Notes: generated by a model not told the origin, from the sequence alone. 64,000 nucleotides of DNA from Maribacter sp. PR1 (GCF_028464145.1 NZ_JAQPCG010000011.1:62001-126000), one strand, 5' to 3'; counted from the first letter of the stretch, positions 45,535 through 54,865 are shown. Numbers and translations: made by a program.

Positions 45535-45693
45535 CCCTTTATTTTTATCTTTTTCTGATGGTATTTCCTATATTTATAAATTGACGAATGATAAATACAG
45601 GAATGTGTAATTAATTCTTTAAATATAATATTAATTCACAGATTTCTACTTGCAACATTAACAACGTATTAAATAACAGAAGCAGTATCAAAT

Positions 45694-46746
45694 ATGAAAA
45701 CAATTAAAGGCCCTGGGGTATTTTTAGCGCAATTTGTAGATAGTGAAGCACCGTTCAACACTTTAGATGGTATGTGTAAATGGGCTGCAGATTTAGGATA
45801 TAAAGGAATTCAGATTCCAACATGGGAAAGCTTTCTTATCGATTTGGATAAAGCCGCGGAGAGTCAGACCTATTGTGACGAGTTAAAAGGTAAGATTAAC
45901 TCTTACGGATTGGAGATAACAGAACTGTCTACACATTTACAAGGGCAATTGGTAGCGGTTCACCCTGCCTATGATTTAATGTTCGATTCATTTGCACCAA
46001 AAAATGTGCATAACAATCCTAAGGCAAGAACGGAATGGGCGGTTGAAACGGTAAAGAAGGCGGCAACTGCAAGTAGAAGATTGGGTTTAAAGTCTCATGC
46101 TACTTTTTCCGGTTCACTTTTATGGCATACGATGCATCCATGGCCCCAAAGGCCAGCGGGATTAGTTGAGATGGGTTTTGAGGAACTGGCCAAAAGATGG
46201 ATGCCGATATTGGACCACTATGATAAGGAAGGTGTAGATGTTTGTTATGAAATTCATCCTGGTGAAGATTTGCATGACGGGGATACCTTTGAACGATTTC
46301 TTGAAGCAACCAATAACCACAAACGAGTAAACATACTTTATGATCCAAGTCACTTTGTGCTTCAACAGTTGGACTACATAGAGTATATCGATTTTTATCA
46401 CGAATTTATTAAATCTTTTCACGTAAAGGATTCGGAGTTTAATCCTACTGGAAAAAAGGGAGCCTTTGGTGGGTATAATGATTGGGGTAATCGTGCCGGT
46501 AGATATCGTTCCTTGGGCGATGGCCAAATTGATTTTAAAACCATCTTTTCAAAACTTACCCAATATGGCTGCGATGTTTGGGCCGTAATGGAGTGGGAGT
46601 GCTGCATTAAGAGTCCTGAGCAAGGAGCTAGGGAAGGAGCTATTTTTATACAAGATCATATTATAGAGGCTACGGAGAAAACGTTCGATGATTTTGCAGG
46701 AGCGGAAATTGATAAGGAAATGCTGAAAAATATATTAGGACTTTAA
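45694..46746 (+). CDS. Cytoplasmic TIM-barrel sugar isomerase/epimerase
   Basis: 350 residues, no signal peptide. A complete xylose-isomerase-like barrel: GYKGIQIPTWE, GVDVCYEIHPGEDLHDGDTFERF (metal Glu plus His), VNILYDPSHFVLQQLD (metal Asp/His), SFHVKDSEFNPTGKKG and WAVMEWECCIKSPEQGAREG (metal Glu). This long subgroup is often found with GMC, Gfo/Idh and DUF1080 genes. It likely acts on a keto-sugar after uptake. The DUF1080 lipoprotein genes follow immediately, forming the operon isomerase-DUF1080-DUF1080. Confidence 0.88.
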   Translation: MKTIKGPGVFLAQFVDSEAPFNTLDGMCKWAADLGYKGIQIPTWESFLIDLDKAAESQTYCDELKGKINSYGLEITELSTHLQGQLVAVHPAYDLMFDSFAPKNVHNNPKARTEWAVETVKKAATASRRLGLKSHATFSGSLLWHTMHPWPQRPAGLVEMGFEELAKRWMPILDHYDKEGVDVCYEIHPGEDLHDGDTFERFLEATNNHKRVNILYDPSHFVLQQLDYIEYIDFYHEFIKSFHVKDSEFNPTGKKGAFGGYNDWGNRAGRYRSLGDGQIDFKTIFSKLTQYGCDVWAVMEWECCIKSPEQGAREGAIFIQDHIIEATEKTFDDFAGAEIDKEMLKNILGL

Positions 46747-46766
46747 TTATGGCTAAAATGATACCA

Positions 46767-47516
46767 ATGAAGAATATTTTAAAAACTCTCATCATCGCTT
46801 TACTAGTTGTAGGGTGTAAGGAAACCAAGAAAGAAACTGAAGAGTCCAAGGCTGTAGTGGATGATGCTACAATGATGCCAGACCAAGATACTTGGACCAT
46901 CATTTTTGATGGTGAAACTTTTGACGGATGGCATGAATACCTAAAACAAGATGTATCCGATAATTGGAAGATAGAGGACGGAGCTATGATTTTGTACCCA
47001 CCGGAGGAAAGGGAGGACGGAGAACAATTTAATTTGGTTAGCAATGACTCCTATACCGATTTTGAACTTTCCATGGACTGGAAAATTTCTGAAGGTGGTA
47101 ATAGCGGTGTTATGTGGGGTGTTAAGGAAATTGAGGAGTTGGGCCAGCCCTATGAAACGGGACCGGAAGTACAGGTTCTCGATAATGAAGGTCATCCTGA
47201 TGGTAAGAACGGTACAAGTCATCAATCCGGAGCATTATACGATATGGTATCCCCATCTGAAGATGTGACCAAACCAATTGGGGAATGGAATAACATGGTG
47301 ATTACCATCAACCATAAAACCAATGAAGGTAATGTTGTTTTAAATGGAGTAGAGGTAGTTGATTTCCCAGTTAATGACCCCGAATGGGGAGAAATGGTTT
47401 CCGAATCAAAATTTGCGGATTGGGAACATTTTGCGAAATATTCCAATGGAAAAATAGCCTTACAGGACCATGGAAATCAGGTTGCATTTAAGAACATCAA
47501 AATAAAAGAACTTTAA
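46767..47516 (+). CDS. DUF1080 lipoprotein 1 (3-keto-disaccharide hydrolase/lyase family)
   Basis: 249 residues from the ATG at 46767, which gives a good lipoprotein signal (MKNILKTLIIALLVVGC); an ATG six codons earlier (46749) is also possible. The mature protein is a jelly-roll of the DUF1080 / 3-keto-disaccharide hydrolase family: TIIFDGETFDGWHEY, DFELSMDWKISEGGNSGVMW, GPEVQVLDNEGHPDG and a C-terminal KIALQDHGNQVAFKNIKI. Members act on 3-keto-glycosides made by glucoside 3-dehydrogenases. Anchored in the periplasm or on the surface, 20 bp before its paralogue. Confidence 0.88.
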   Translation: MKNILKTLIIALLVVGCKETKKETEESKAVVDDATMMPDQDTWTIIFDGETFDGWHEYLKQDVSDNWKIEDGAMILYPPEEREDGEQFNLVSNDSYTDFELSMDWKISEGGNSGVMWGVKEIEELGQPYETGPEVQVLDNEGHPDGKNGTSHQSGALYDMVSPSEDVTKPIGEWNNMVITINHKTNEGNVVLNGVEVVDFPVNDPEWGEMVSESKFADWEHFAKYSNGKIALQDHGNQVAFKNIKIKEL

Positions 47517-47536
47517 AAAGCCATATAAACTATAAT

Positions 47537-48358
47537 ATGAAAAGATTTTATATTTCGGGACTACTATGTTCAATATTGTTTGCTTCATGTCAAGAAAAGG
47601 TTACCCAGGAAACAGCGGAATCAGAAATGGAAGTTAAGGATGAGGTAATTGTATACGATGAGTATTCGGGTACGGAGCCAACTACCCCAGAGGAAACAGA
47701 ATTTTACGAGCCAAAGGTGCCAGTAGTAAATCCTACTGGGCAGAATGGAGCTCCGAGCGACGCCATTGTTTTATTCGATGGTAGTGATTTGGACAATTGG
47801 ATATCTTCCATTGATAGTACAGCTGCGAAATGGCATTTGAACAACGATGGTAGTATGACCGTAAAGGACAAGACGGGTGATATACAAACAAAGCAAAATT
47901 TTGGGGACATTCAATTACACATCGAATGGAAGTCTCCTTTACCTGTACAAGAAGAGGGGCAGCATAGGGGGAATAGTGGTATTTTTTTGAATGGTATGTA
48001 TGAGGTACAAGTTTTAGATCAAAATGACAACCCAACCTATGTTAATGGGCAAGTAGCATCGATTTATAAGCAGCATGTTCCTCTGGCCATGGCTTCCGTA
48101 CCTACAGGGGATTGGAACACGTATGATATTATTTATCATGCTCCGGAATTCAATAATGAGGGAGGTAAAACAAAATCAGGTGACATTACTGTAATCCATA
48201 ATGGTGTTTTGGTACAAGATCATATAGAGCTAAAAGGCACTACACCATATATTGGCTGGCCTAAGAATCCAGCACATGGGAAAGGCCCGCTTAAATTACA
48301 GGACCATGGGGACGACAGTCGTGTAAGTTATCGTAATATTTGGGTAAGGGAACTTTAG
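47537..48358 (+). CDS. DUF1080 lipoprotein 2 (3-keto-disaccharide hydrolase/lyase family)
   Basis: 273 residues; lipoprotein signal with lipobox ending FASC (Cys18) and an acidic linker before the domain. DUF1080 landmarks: AIVLFDGSDLDNWIS, FGDIQLHIEWKSP, HRGNSGIFLNGMYEVQVLD and the end motif PLKLQDHGDDSRVSYRNIWV. The core differs much from copy 1 (GIFLNGMYEVQ against GVMWGVKEIEE), so the two probably carry out different steps, for example elimination and hydration, or act on different aglycones. Last gene of this operon; 56 bp before yicC. Confidence 0.9.
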   Translation: MKRFYISGLLCSILFASCQEKVTQETAESEMEVKDEVIVYDEYSGTEPTTPEETEFYEPKVPVVNPTGQNGAPSDAIVLFDGSDLDNWISSIDSTAAKWHLNNDGSMTVKDKTGDIQTKQNFGDIQLHIEWKSPLPVQEEGQHRGNSGIFLNGMYEVQVLDQNDNPTYVNGQVASIYKQHVPLAMASVPTGDWNTYDIIYHAPEFNNEGGKTKSGDITVIHNGVLVQDHIELKGTTPYIGWPKNPAHGKGPLKLQDHGDDSRVSYRNIWVREL

Positions 48359-48414
48359 GCGCTAAGTAAACCTTAACAAAACAGTTACCTTTACCACAAT
48401 TTTAAATTCGACCT

Positions 48415-49272
48415 ATGATTCAATCCATGACTGGATTTGGGAAGCATGTCGTGCAGCTTCCAACTAAGAAAATTACCGTAGAAATCAAATCCCTTAATAG
48501 TAAGAGTATAGATTTAAACGCGCGCATGCCCTCTGCTTACCGGGAAAAGGAGTTGGAAATTAGAAAGGTAATTGCAAATTCCTTACAACGTGGCAAGGTA
48601 GATTTCAATTTATATATTGAGATTACCGGTGATGAAGCCTCGGGACAAGTGAATGAAAGTGTTGTTAAACAATATATGAACCAATTGAAGTCCATTGCCA
48701 ACGGTGAGGATATTCAATTATTGGAAATGGCTCTGCGTCTACCGGATGCCATGCGTACCGATAGGGAAGATATAGATGAAGAAGAATATACTGCGATTTT
48801 AGAGGCATTAAAAGGTGCATTGACCGAAATAAATACATTCAGGTCAGAGGAAGGGAGCGTACTGGAGAATGATTTTGCAGAACGTATAAAGGCTTTACAG
48901 ACTTTGTTGGAAAAAGTACTTGTAATGGATCCGGAAAGGCAGTCTGCTGTAAGGGAACGTTTGGAAAAAGCTGTACAAGACGTAAAGGCAGAGGTGGATG
49001 CCAATAGGTTTGAACAAGAGTTGATCTATTACCTTGAAAAATACGATATCACCGAGGAGAAGGTCCGATTGGCCAATCATTTGGACTATTTTGTGAAAAC
49101 TTTAAAATCCAAGGATAGTAATGGTAAAAAATTGGGGTTTATCTCCCAGGAAATTGGTCGTGAAATAAATACAATAGGGTCCAAGGCAAATTATGCGCCC
49201 ATGCAGCAATTAGTCGTACAGATGAAGGATGAGTTGGAAAAAATAAAAGAACAAATGCTAAACGTGTTATAA
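48415..49272 (+). CDS. yicC: YicC-family endoribonuclease
   Basis: 285 residues, family length. The start MIQSMTGFGK and SLNSKSIDLNARMPSAYREKE are invariant features of the YicC N-terminal domain; the C-terminal DUF1732 domain shows FKTLKSKDSNGKKLGFISQEIGREINTIGSKAN. YicC is an endoribonuclease-type stress protein. The stop codon TAA overlaps the gmk ATG by one base, the usual yicC-gmk coupling. Confidence 0.93.
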   Translation: MIQSMTGFGKHVVQLPTKKITVEIKSLNSKSIDLNARMPSAYREKELEIRKVIANSLQRGKVDFNLYIEITGDEASGQVNESVVKQYMNQLKSIANGEDIQLLEMALRLPDAMRTDREDIDEEEYTAILEALKGALTEINTFRSEEGSVLENDFAERIKALQTLLEKVLVMDPERQSAVRERLEKAVQDVKAEVDANRFEQELIYYLEKYDITEEKVRLANHLDYFVKTLKSKDSNGKKLGFISQEIGREINTIGSKANYAPMQQLVVQMKDELEKIKEQMLNVL

Positions 49273-49856
49273 TGGAAGGGGGGAAGCTCATCATCTTTTC
49301 AGCCCCGTCCGGTAGTGGAAAAACCACCATTGTTCGACATCTTTTGGGATGTCCGGAGTTAAATTTGGCCTTTTCGGTTTCTGCCACTTCCAGACCTCGC
49401 CGTGGAAAGGAAAAGAATAAGGAACATTACTACTTTATGTCTGTATCCGAATTTAAGAACCACATCAAAAATGAAGACTTTTTGGAATGGGAAGAGGTAT
49501 ACCGAGACAATTTTTATGGTACGCTGAAGAGTGAGGTTGAACGTTTATGGGCCGAAGGGAAGAATGTAATTTTCGATATCGATGTTGCTGGAGGTTTACG
49601 AATTAAAAAGAAATATCCAGACCGTACTTTGGCTGTTTTTGTTAAACCTCCAAGTGTGGATGAACTTAAAATAAGGCTGAAGAAACGCAGTACCGAAAGT
49701 GATGATAAAATAAACATGAGAATTGCAAAGGCCTCCGTAGAGTTGGCCACGGCACCACAGTTTGATAAAATCATAAAAAACTACGATTTAGAAGTTGCCC
49801 TAAAAGAAGCGGAGAATTTAGTGGCCGATTTTGTTGGTACTACTAAGGAGGATTAG
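49272..49856 (+). CDS. gmk: Guanylate kinase
   Basis: 194 residues. P-loop SAPSGSGKTTIVRHLL (residues 9-24), GMP-binding SVSATSRPRRGKEKNKEHYYF and FLEWEEVYRDNFYGT, and the lid region RLKKRSTES. Phosphorylates GMP to GDP in nucleotide synthesis. Translationally coupled to yicC and followed 63 bp later by nadD on the same strand. Confidence 0.96.
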   Translation: MEGGKLIIFSAPSGSGKTTIVRHLLGCPELNLAFSVSATSRPRRGKEKNKEHYYFMSVSEFKNHIKNEDFLEWEEVYRDNFYGTLKSEVERLWAEGKNVIFDIDVAGGLRIKKKYPDRTLAVFVKPPSVDELKIRLKKRSTESDDKINMRIAKASVELATAPQFDKIIKNYDLEVALKEAENLVADFVGTTKED

Positions 49857-49919
49857 TTTTTTCTACTTTATGGCACAATATTTTATGTATCTCTCCCATT
49901 TGCAAAACTCCTTTACGAT

Positions 49920-50504
49920 ATGAAAAAGGTAGGTCTATATTTCGGAACTTTTAATCCTATTCATATAGGCCATTTGGTAATTTCGAACCATATGGTGGAG
50001 TTTTCGGACTTGGATGAGGTTTGGTTTGTTGTGACCCCTCAAAGTCCGTTTAAAGCAAAAAAATCACTTTTGGATAATCACCATCGGTATCAAATGGTTT
50101 TGGAGGCTACGGAAGAGTATCCAAAATTAAAACCTTCCAAAATCGAGTTCGATTTACCCCAACCGAATTATACGATCAATACTTTGGTTCATTTGATGGA
50201 AAAATATCCAGAAGGGTATCAATTCTGTTTAATTATGGGCGAGGATAATCTAAAGAGTTTTCATAAATGGAAAAATTATGAGGAAATTTTGAAAGGATAT
50301 GAAATTTATGTTTATCCCAGGGTTTCAGAGGGTGTAGTAGATCATCAATTTAAGGGTCACCCTAGAATTCAAGTGGTAAAAGCGCCAATAATGGAAATTT
50401 CTTCAACGTTTATTCGACATGAGCACAAGAACGGTAAAAACGTAAAGCCGATGTTGCCTCCTGCAGTTTGGAAATATATGGATGAGATGAATTTTTATAG
50501 ATAG
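49920..50504 (+). CDS. nadD: Nicotinate-nucleotide adenylyltransferase
   Basis: 194 residues. GTFNPIHIGHL (9-19) contains the HxGH-type nucleotidyltransferase motif, and MEISSTFIRHE near residue 158 is the ISSTxIR signature. DNLKSFHKWKNYEEIL is typical for NadD. It joins NaMN and ATP to give deamido-NAD. Probably in the yicC-gmk-nadD operon common in Flavobacteriaceae. Ends 4 bp from the stop of the convergent DUF6503-like gene. Confidence 0.94.
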   Translation: MKKVGLYFGTFNPIHIGHLVISNHMVEFSDLDEVWFVVTPQSPFKAKKSLLDNHHRYQMVLEATEEYPKLKPSKIEFDLPQPNYTINTLVHLMEKYPEGYQFCLIMGEDNLKSFHKWKNYEEILKGYEIYVYPRVSEGVVDHQFKGHPRIQVVKAPIMEISSTFIRHEHKNGKNVKPMLPPAVWKYMDEMNFYR

Positions 50505-50508
50505 AAAA

Positions 50509-51228
50509 TTACTCTAGGGGGTTAGCTTGGACAAGGTCATCCGTACCCAGGTATTTATCGTCCTTATTATAATACCAAGCCCTAAGCTTAGGCATTTTTA
50601 TTCCGTTCACCATAATTTCTTCGGACAGCAGAATATACTCACCATCGTTTTTAGACTCGTCATGGTAAAACTGATATACCTCCATTTTATAAGTATTAGG
50701 GTCAAAATAGAAGTACCAAGTGTCTTTCCCCACGGCCTCGTCATACTTTACACTTAAAACGAGATATTCTTTCCCTTTGAAAGTTCTTTTGGCAACTTTC
50801 TGGTCTATCATCGTTCCGGTATCTTTCAGTTTCATAGGTAAACCGTACAGATAGGTGTAGTAATCCTTCATCATATTTGCACGTTCGCAAGTTATTTGCA
50901 GACTATCCCTACTATCATCCGAAATATCGGGACTATTGTTTAACAACAGTTCACATTGGTCTTTGTCAATAATGTAGTCAACAGTATGTGTGCCCTTTCT
51001 AACTGAGGATTTAAAATAACTTTCGGGTAGATTCAGTTCCAAGTGGGTTCTTCTGGTTTCTGAATTGGGAGTGGTCATTATTATGTCCATATTCCCATTA
51101 AAATTCTTCCAATTGCTGTTGGGGTCATGATAGGAAATTGCTTTCTCCAGAAGTTGGGGACCGGTTAAGTCTTGTGTGGTGCCTAACCAAGAATTCAGCA
51201 CAATGAATCCAAAAAGTAAATATCTCAT
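50509..51228 (-). CDS. Exported DUF6503-like protein
   Basis: 239 residues with a short signal peptide (MRYLLFGFIVLNSWLGTT). The mature part resembles the LolA/LppX-like half-barrel proteins annotated as DUF6503 in Flavobacteriaceae: an N-terminal helix LLEKAISYHDPNSNW, then antiparallel strands (DTWYFYFDPNTYKMEVYQFY). Such folds carry lipids or lipoproteins across the periplasm, but function here is unproven. Downstream of the PiT gene by 55 bp on the same strand, so it may be the last gene of the phosphate unit. Confidence 0.65.
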   Translation of the reverse strand: MRYLLFGFIVLNSWLGTTQDLTGPQLLEKAISYHDPNSNWKNFNGNMDIIMTTPNSETRRTHLELNLPESYFKSSVRKGTHTVDYIIDKDQCELLLNNSPDISDDSRDSLQITCERANMMKDYYTYLYGLPMKLKDTGTMIDQKVAKRTFKGKEYLVLSVKYDEAVGKDTWYFYFDPNTYKMEVYQFYHDESKNDGEYILLSEEIMVNGIKMPKLRAWYYNKDDKYLGTDDLVQANPLE

Positions 51229-51283
51229 GACTAAATGAATTTATGGTTTATCAATATACCCAAAAAGCACTGTTGCTCGGGTA

Positions 51284-53584
51284 CTAATTGGTAGTTTCCA
51301 CAATTTTTGCTGGTTCCACGGAACTATCGTGTTCGCTATAATATTGTTCCAGAAGCTCCATGGTAGCCGTCATTAAATCCTTGGTTTCCAAAAGCAAGGA
51401 AAAATATAGCGTTGTATTTTTTGGACTTGATTCCTCTGTTCTAGTCCGTTCTACCTGTCTTTGGATTTTTTCAGAGACTAAATCGAACAACTCTTGTTTT
51501 TTTAATAACACCTTTCCAATTTCTTCAAAGGACCTCTTTTCAAATGCAGTTTGAGTGAGACCTAAAACCTCATCTAGTTTGGAATCTATTTGTTTTAGCT
51601 CTTTGATTTGGTTGTACTTTAACTTCTTATGGTTATTGTTTACATGCTTATGACTAACCTTGCCTATATACTCTAATGATTGGGCTATGTCGGTAAGATG
51701 GCCAAGAACTGTGATATAAAAATTACTGGCCCCTATACTGTTTTCATCCAAGTTTTTGATGAAGAAGAATATATTATCCCTTAGTTCATCTATTTCATTT
51801 GTTAGCTTGGCACCTTGTTTCTTGTTCTTTTTGAGCAGATTCAAATCCTGTACAGCTAAACCATTGATTGAGTTAGTGTAAATTTTATTCGTTCTTTTTA
51901 GTACGTTTGAGATATTATTGGCACTTTCCTCAATAACTCCTTGAATAGAACTGCTTTCGGCCTTATTTAAAGTGTATTCCGCCTTTATCTCTTTTGATTT
52001 CTTTTTGTGTGAAATATAATTTCTAGCTAAAAGTAAAACAGCGGCAAAAAGTAAAATAGCAATTGCAGCTCCTTTACCAAAACTTATAAGTGCCAAGACG
52101 ACTCCAGAAGCTATAAAAGCAATAATAGCAGTTCCGAACCAGCCGCCTATTACATTCAAGACCCCGGCCACCCTATATACGGCACTTTCTGCGCCCCAAG
52201 CACGATCAGCCAGTGATGTTCCCATAGCTACCATAAACGTAACATAAGTAGTGGATAATGGCAGTTTATAAGATGTGGCTATTGAAATTAAAATTCCTGC
52301 CACCATTAGGTTTACCGCGGCTCTAACCATATCAAAAGCAGGGAGTTCGTGGAATTTATTTTTTGTCAAAGGTATTATTGGCTTCTTGAAGCGGTGCTCA
52401 ATTCCTTTTTGCCAACTTTCAGGCAACAAGTTGCTTGTAGCATCAGATAGGCCAATGGAGAACCTTACGATACTTCTGGATAAATAGTTGGGCTGAAACC
52501 TTTCCTTGGCCTCACCCTCCCTAGAAAGGTTTATTTCTGTTTCTGCAACATATCTGGCTTTTTTGGATAGCCATAAAGTTGCTACCATGACAATACCGGA
52601 AAGAAACAAAAGTAGAGTCGGCGTTGCTACCTTTTCACTAAGTATTTCCATACTGAATTCCGTCGCTGGAATTCCGGAAGTTTCCCATTCGGCATAGGAT
52701 TGCCATGCCGCAATAGGTACACCAATAAAATTAACCAAATCGTTACCGGCAAAAGCCAGCGCCAAAGCAAATGTACCAACACCAATGATTAATTTGTATA
52801 TGTTGGTTTTGGCAAAGTTCATAAGTAAATAAGAAATTATGGACCAAAGGACAAAGTTTGCAGATACAACGGAAACCCATTTTTGTTCTAGGAAGTCCTT
52901 AATGGTTACTCCACCAATAATATCGAAACTGACATCGGCATAGGGTGTACCCTTGATTCCTTTGAGCAAAATAAAATATGTCATTGCAGACAAAGCTACT
53001 CCACCAAACAATGCACCTATCCACGTTGCTTTTTTCTGATAGTCATAGGATAACAATAATCTAGAAAGGTACTGGACCAGAGCTCCGACGGTAAAGGCGA
53101 CCACTACCGATAAAAGTATACCGGAAATTATTTGAATCGCCTTTTCGTTATTGATGTAATTTACAACCTCGGTAATACTTCCGTTATTAGCGGCAATCTT
53201 AATCAAGGCCATGGCAACTGCCGCGCCCAATAAGTTGAATACAATGGACACCGTTGTAGATGTAGGCATTCCTAGAGTATTAAAAAAGTCTAACAGGAGA
53301 ATATCCGTAATCATGACGGCCATAAATATGAACATGATTTCTTCAAAATAGAATTCTCCAGGGTTAAAGATTCCCTTACGGGCTACCTCCATTAACCCAC
53401 TGGAAAATACGGTTCCGCATATTATTCCTAAACTGGCTACAATCATTATGGTCCTGAACGAAATAGCTTTTGAGCCAATGGCAGAATTTAAAAAATTGAC
53501 TGCGTCATTGCTAACTCCAACTACTAAATCGGCTACAGCTAATGCGGCCAAAGCGATGACAATCAACAGGTAAATATTGTCCAT
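51284..53584 (-). CDS. PiT inorganic phosphate transporter with C-terminal PhoU-like domain
   Basis: 766 residues, far longer than a simple PiT permease (about 420-500). Residues 1-530 hold about 11-12 helices with the PiT signature blocks ALAVADLVVGVSNDAVNFLNSAIGSKA at the N-terminus (GVSNDAVNFLNSAIGS) and FAGNDLVNFIGVPIAAW in the middle. Residues 545-766 form a soluble helical PhoU-like domain (ISNVLKRTNKIYTNSINGL, LTDIAQSLEYIGKVSHKHV). The fusion suggests built-in regulation of uptake. The upstream porin gene (75 bp away) would bring phosphate through the outer membrane. Confidence 0.9.
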   Translation of the reverse strand: MDNIYLLIVIALAALAVADLVVGVSNDAVNFLNSAIGSKAISFRTIMIVASLGIICGTVFSSGLMEVARKGIFNPGEFYFEEIMFIFMAVMITDILLLDFFNTLGMPTSTTVSIVFNLLGAAVAMALIKIAANNGSITEVVNYINNEKAIQIISGILLSVVVAFTVGALVQYLSRLLLSYDYQKKATWIGALFGGVALSAMTYFILLKGIKGTPYADVSFDIIGGVTIKDFLEQKWVSVVSANFVLWSIISYLLMNFAKTNIYKLIIGVGTFALALAFAGNDLVNFIGVPIAAWQSYAEWETSGIPATEFSMEILSEKVATPTLLLFLSGIVMVATLWLSKKARYVAETEINLSREGEAKERFQPNYLSRSIVRFSIGLSDATSNLLPESWQKGIEHRFKKPIIPLTKNKFHELPAFDMVRAAVNLMVAGILISIATSYKLPLSTTYVTFMVAMGTSLADRAWGAESAVYRVAGVLNVIGGWFGTAIIAFIASGVVLALISFGKGAAIAILLFAAVLLLARNYISHKKKSKEIKAEYTLNKAESSSIQGVIEESANNISNVLKRTNKIYTNSINGLAVQDLNLLKKNKKQGAKLTNEIDELRDNIFFFIKNLDENSIGASNFYITVLGHLTDIAQSLEYIGKVSHKHVNNNHKKLKYNQIKELKQIDSKLDEVLGLTQTAFEKRSFEEIGKVLLKKQELFDLVSEKIQRQVERTRTEESSPKNTTLYFSLLLETKDLMTATMELLEQYYSEHDSSVEPAKIVETTN

Positions 53585-53659
53585 AATTCAATTTAAAATA
53601 AGTTTACAAATATCTATAAGTGTGTTCTCGGAAATGTTATCTAAATGTTATATTTTTCA

Positions 53660-54865
53660 CTAGAAATGGACCTCAACCTGCAGTCTTCCCATAAGTTCAT
53701 CTGTGCCCCCATCTATAGACAAGTAACTAACATCTGTCTGTACTTTTAGTTTATGACCTACAATATACTTAGATAGTCCTAAAGTATATTGGTTTTCTGG
53801 ATTTTTGCCCGTAATATCTTCATCAAGATGTATATTGGTAAATCTTCCTGAAATCTCTAAGTTGTTTTTGAAAAGATACCCGCTTTGAAGGTTTAAACCA
53901 CTTCCTACTTGTACCTCATCTCCCGTTAAGGTACCATCGGAATTTTTAGCAATGGGGTCATCTGCGGTTCTATTGGCGTATTCGCCCATGAAGGAAAAAC
54001 CATTGTATTTAAACATAGCGTCTACAAATATGGTATTAATGTCCGTTTGATAAAAACCGATATCATTTGCCATGTAGGAACCTAGGTTGCTTCTTGTTTT
54101 TACAGCATCTTGATTATTATCAAAAGTTACAGCCAACAAAAGTTTCGGTGTTTCTTCCCTGTTCAAATCTACTGCTTTATAATCCCCCCCATTTTTAAAC
54201 TTACCAAAAGGGAGTAATTCCAATCTGGCCGTATGTTGATACCCTCCTAGATTTCCGGTTACAACATTTCTTCCCTCTCCCATCGATACGGCCAATTTTT
54301 CACGAATTAAGAAATCATTGGATAGATAAAAGTGATGTCTAAGTTGAATTCCAAGGTCTCGGTCAATATTAAACCTTCTGTTCAATAGGGAACGATCAAC
54401 TTGCTGCAGGTTTCCCGAAGAGATTACACGTTCAATATTTCCGGGAAGTTTGGTTTGGCCCATCCAAAATTCAAAGTTGCCGTAAAAATTCCACATGACT
54501 ACAGCATCCAAAATATAACGTGGAGCGTTTCCTGTAAACTGGGATGCACCGGACATATCCCTATTCGATAATCCAAACTCTATCTTGTATTTTAGTTTTG
54601 GGGAATAGGCAAAACCATTGAACTTCAACCGAGATCTGCGGATTAGAAAACTTTGTTCGGGGTTTATCCATCCATTGTCCGGACCATTGTCCCATGTGGC
54701 CAAGGTTAAAAATTGCATTCTTGCGGAGACATTCATACTCCAGGTACTATCTTTACCTACAAGGTCAAATAGTCCTTTTCCAAAGGAGGGTGAATTCGTT
54801 TCTTGGGCTTTACAAACGGTAAGTAAAAAGAACAATATCCCTAAGGGGAAAAGTTTTAATTTCAT
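53660..54865 (-). CDS. OprO/OprP-like phosphate-selective porin
   Basis: 401 residues from the ATG at 54865, which starts a signal peptide (MKLKLFPLGILFFLLTVCKA); a ten-codon longer frame is less likely. The mature protein has the strand pattern of a 16-stranded barrel: RRSRLKFNGFAYSPKLKYKIEFGL, FEFWMGQTKLPGN and a C-terminus MGRLQVEVHF ending in Phe, the outer-membrane barrel signature. The family includes polyphosphate/phosphate porins OprO and OprP. Its position upstream of a PiT permease supports phosphate as cargo. Confidence 0.88.
   Translation of the reverse strand: MKLKLFPLGILFFLLTVCKAQETNSPSFGKGLFDLVGKDSTWSMNVSARMQFLTLATWDNGPDNGWINPEQSFLIRRSRLKFNGFAYSPKLKYKIEFGLSNRDMSGASQFTGNAPRYILDAVVMWNFYGNFEFWMGQTKLPGNIERVISSGNLQQVDRSLLNRRFNIDRDLGIQLRHHFYLSNDFLIREKLAVSMGEGRNVVTGNLGGYQHTARLELLPFGKFKNGGDYKAVDLNREETPKLLLAVTFDNNQDAVKTRSNLGSYMANDIGFYQTDINTIFVDAMFKYNGFSFMGEYANRTADDPIAKNSDGTLTGDEVQVGSGLNLQSGYLFKNNLEISGRFTNIHLDEDITGKNPENQYTLGLSKYIVGHKLKVQTDVSYLSIDGGTDELMGRLQVEVHF

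Noticed and set aside
45601-45640. AT-rich inverted repeat (TGTGTAATTAA ... TTAATTCACA) before the cytosolic TIM-barrel gene
   Set aside because: Needs a one-base gap and lies in very AT-rich DNA; it does not resemble the CG-centred palindrome of the other divergent promoter.
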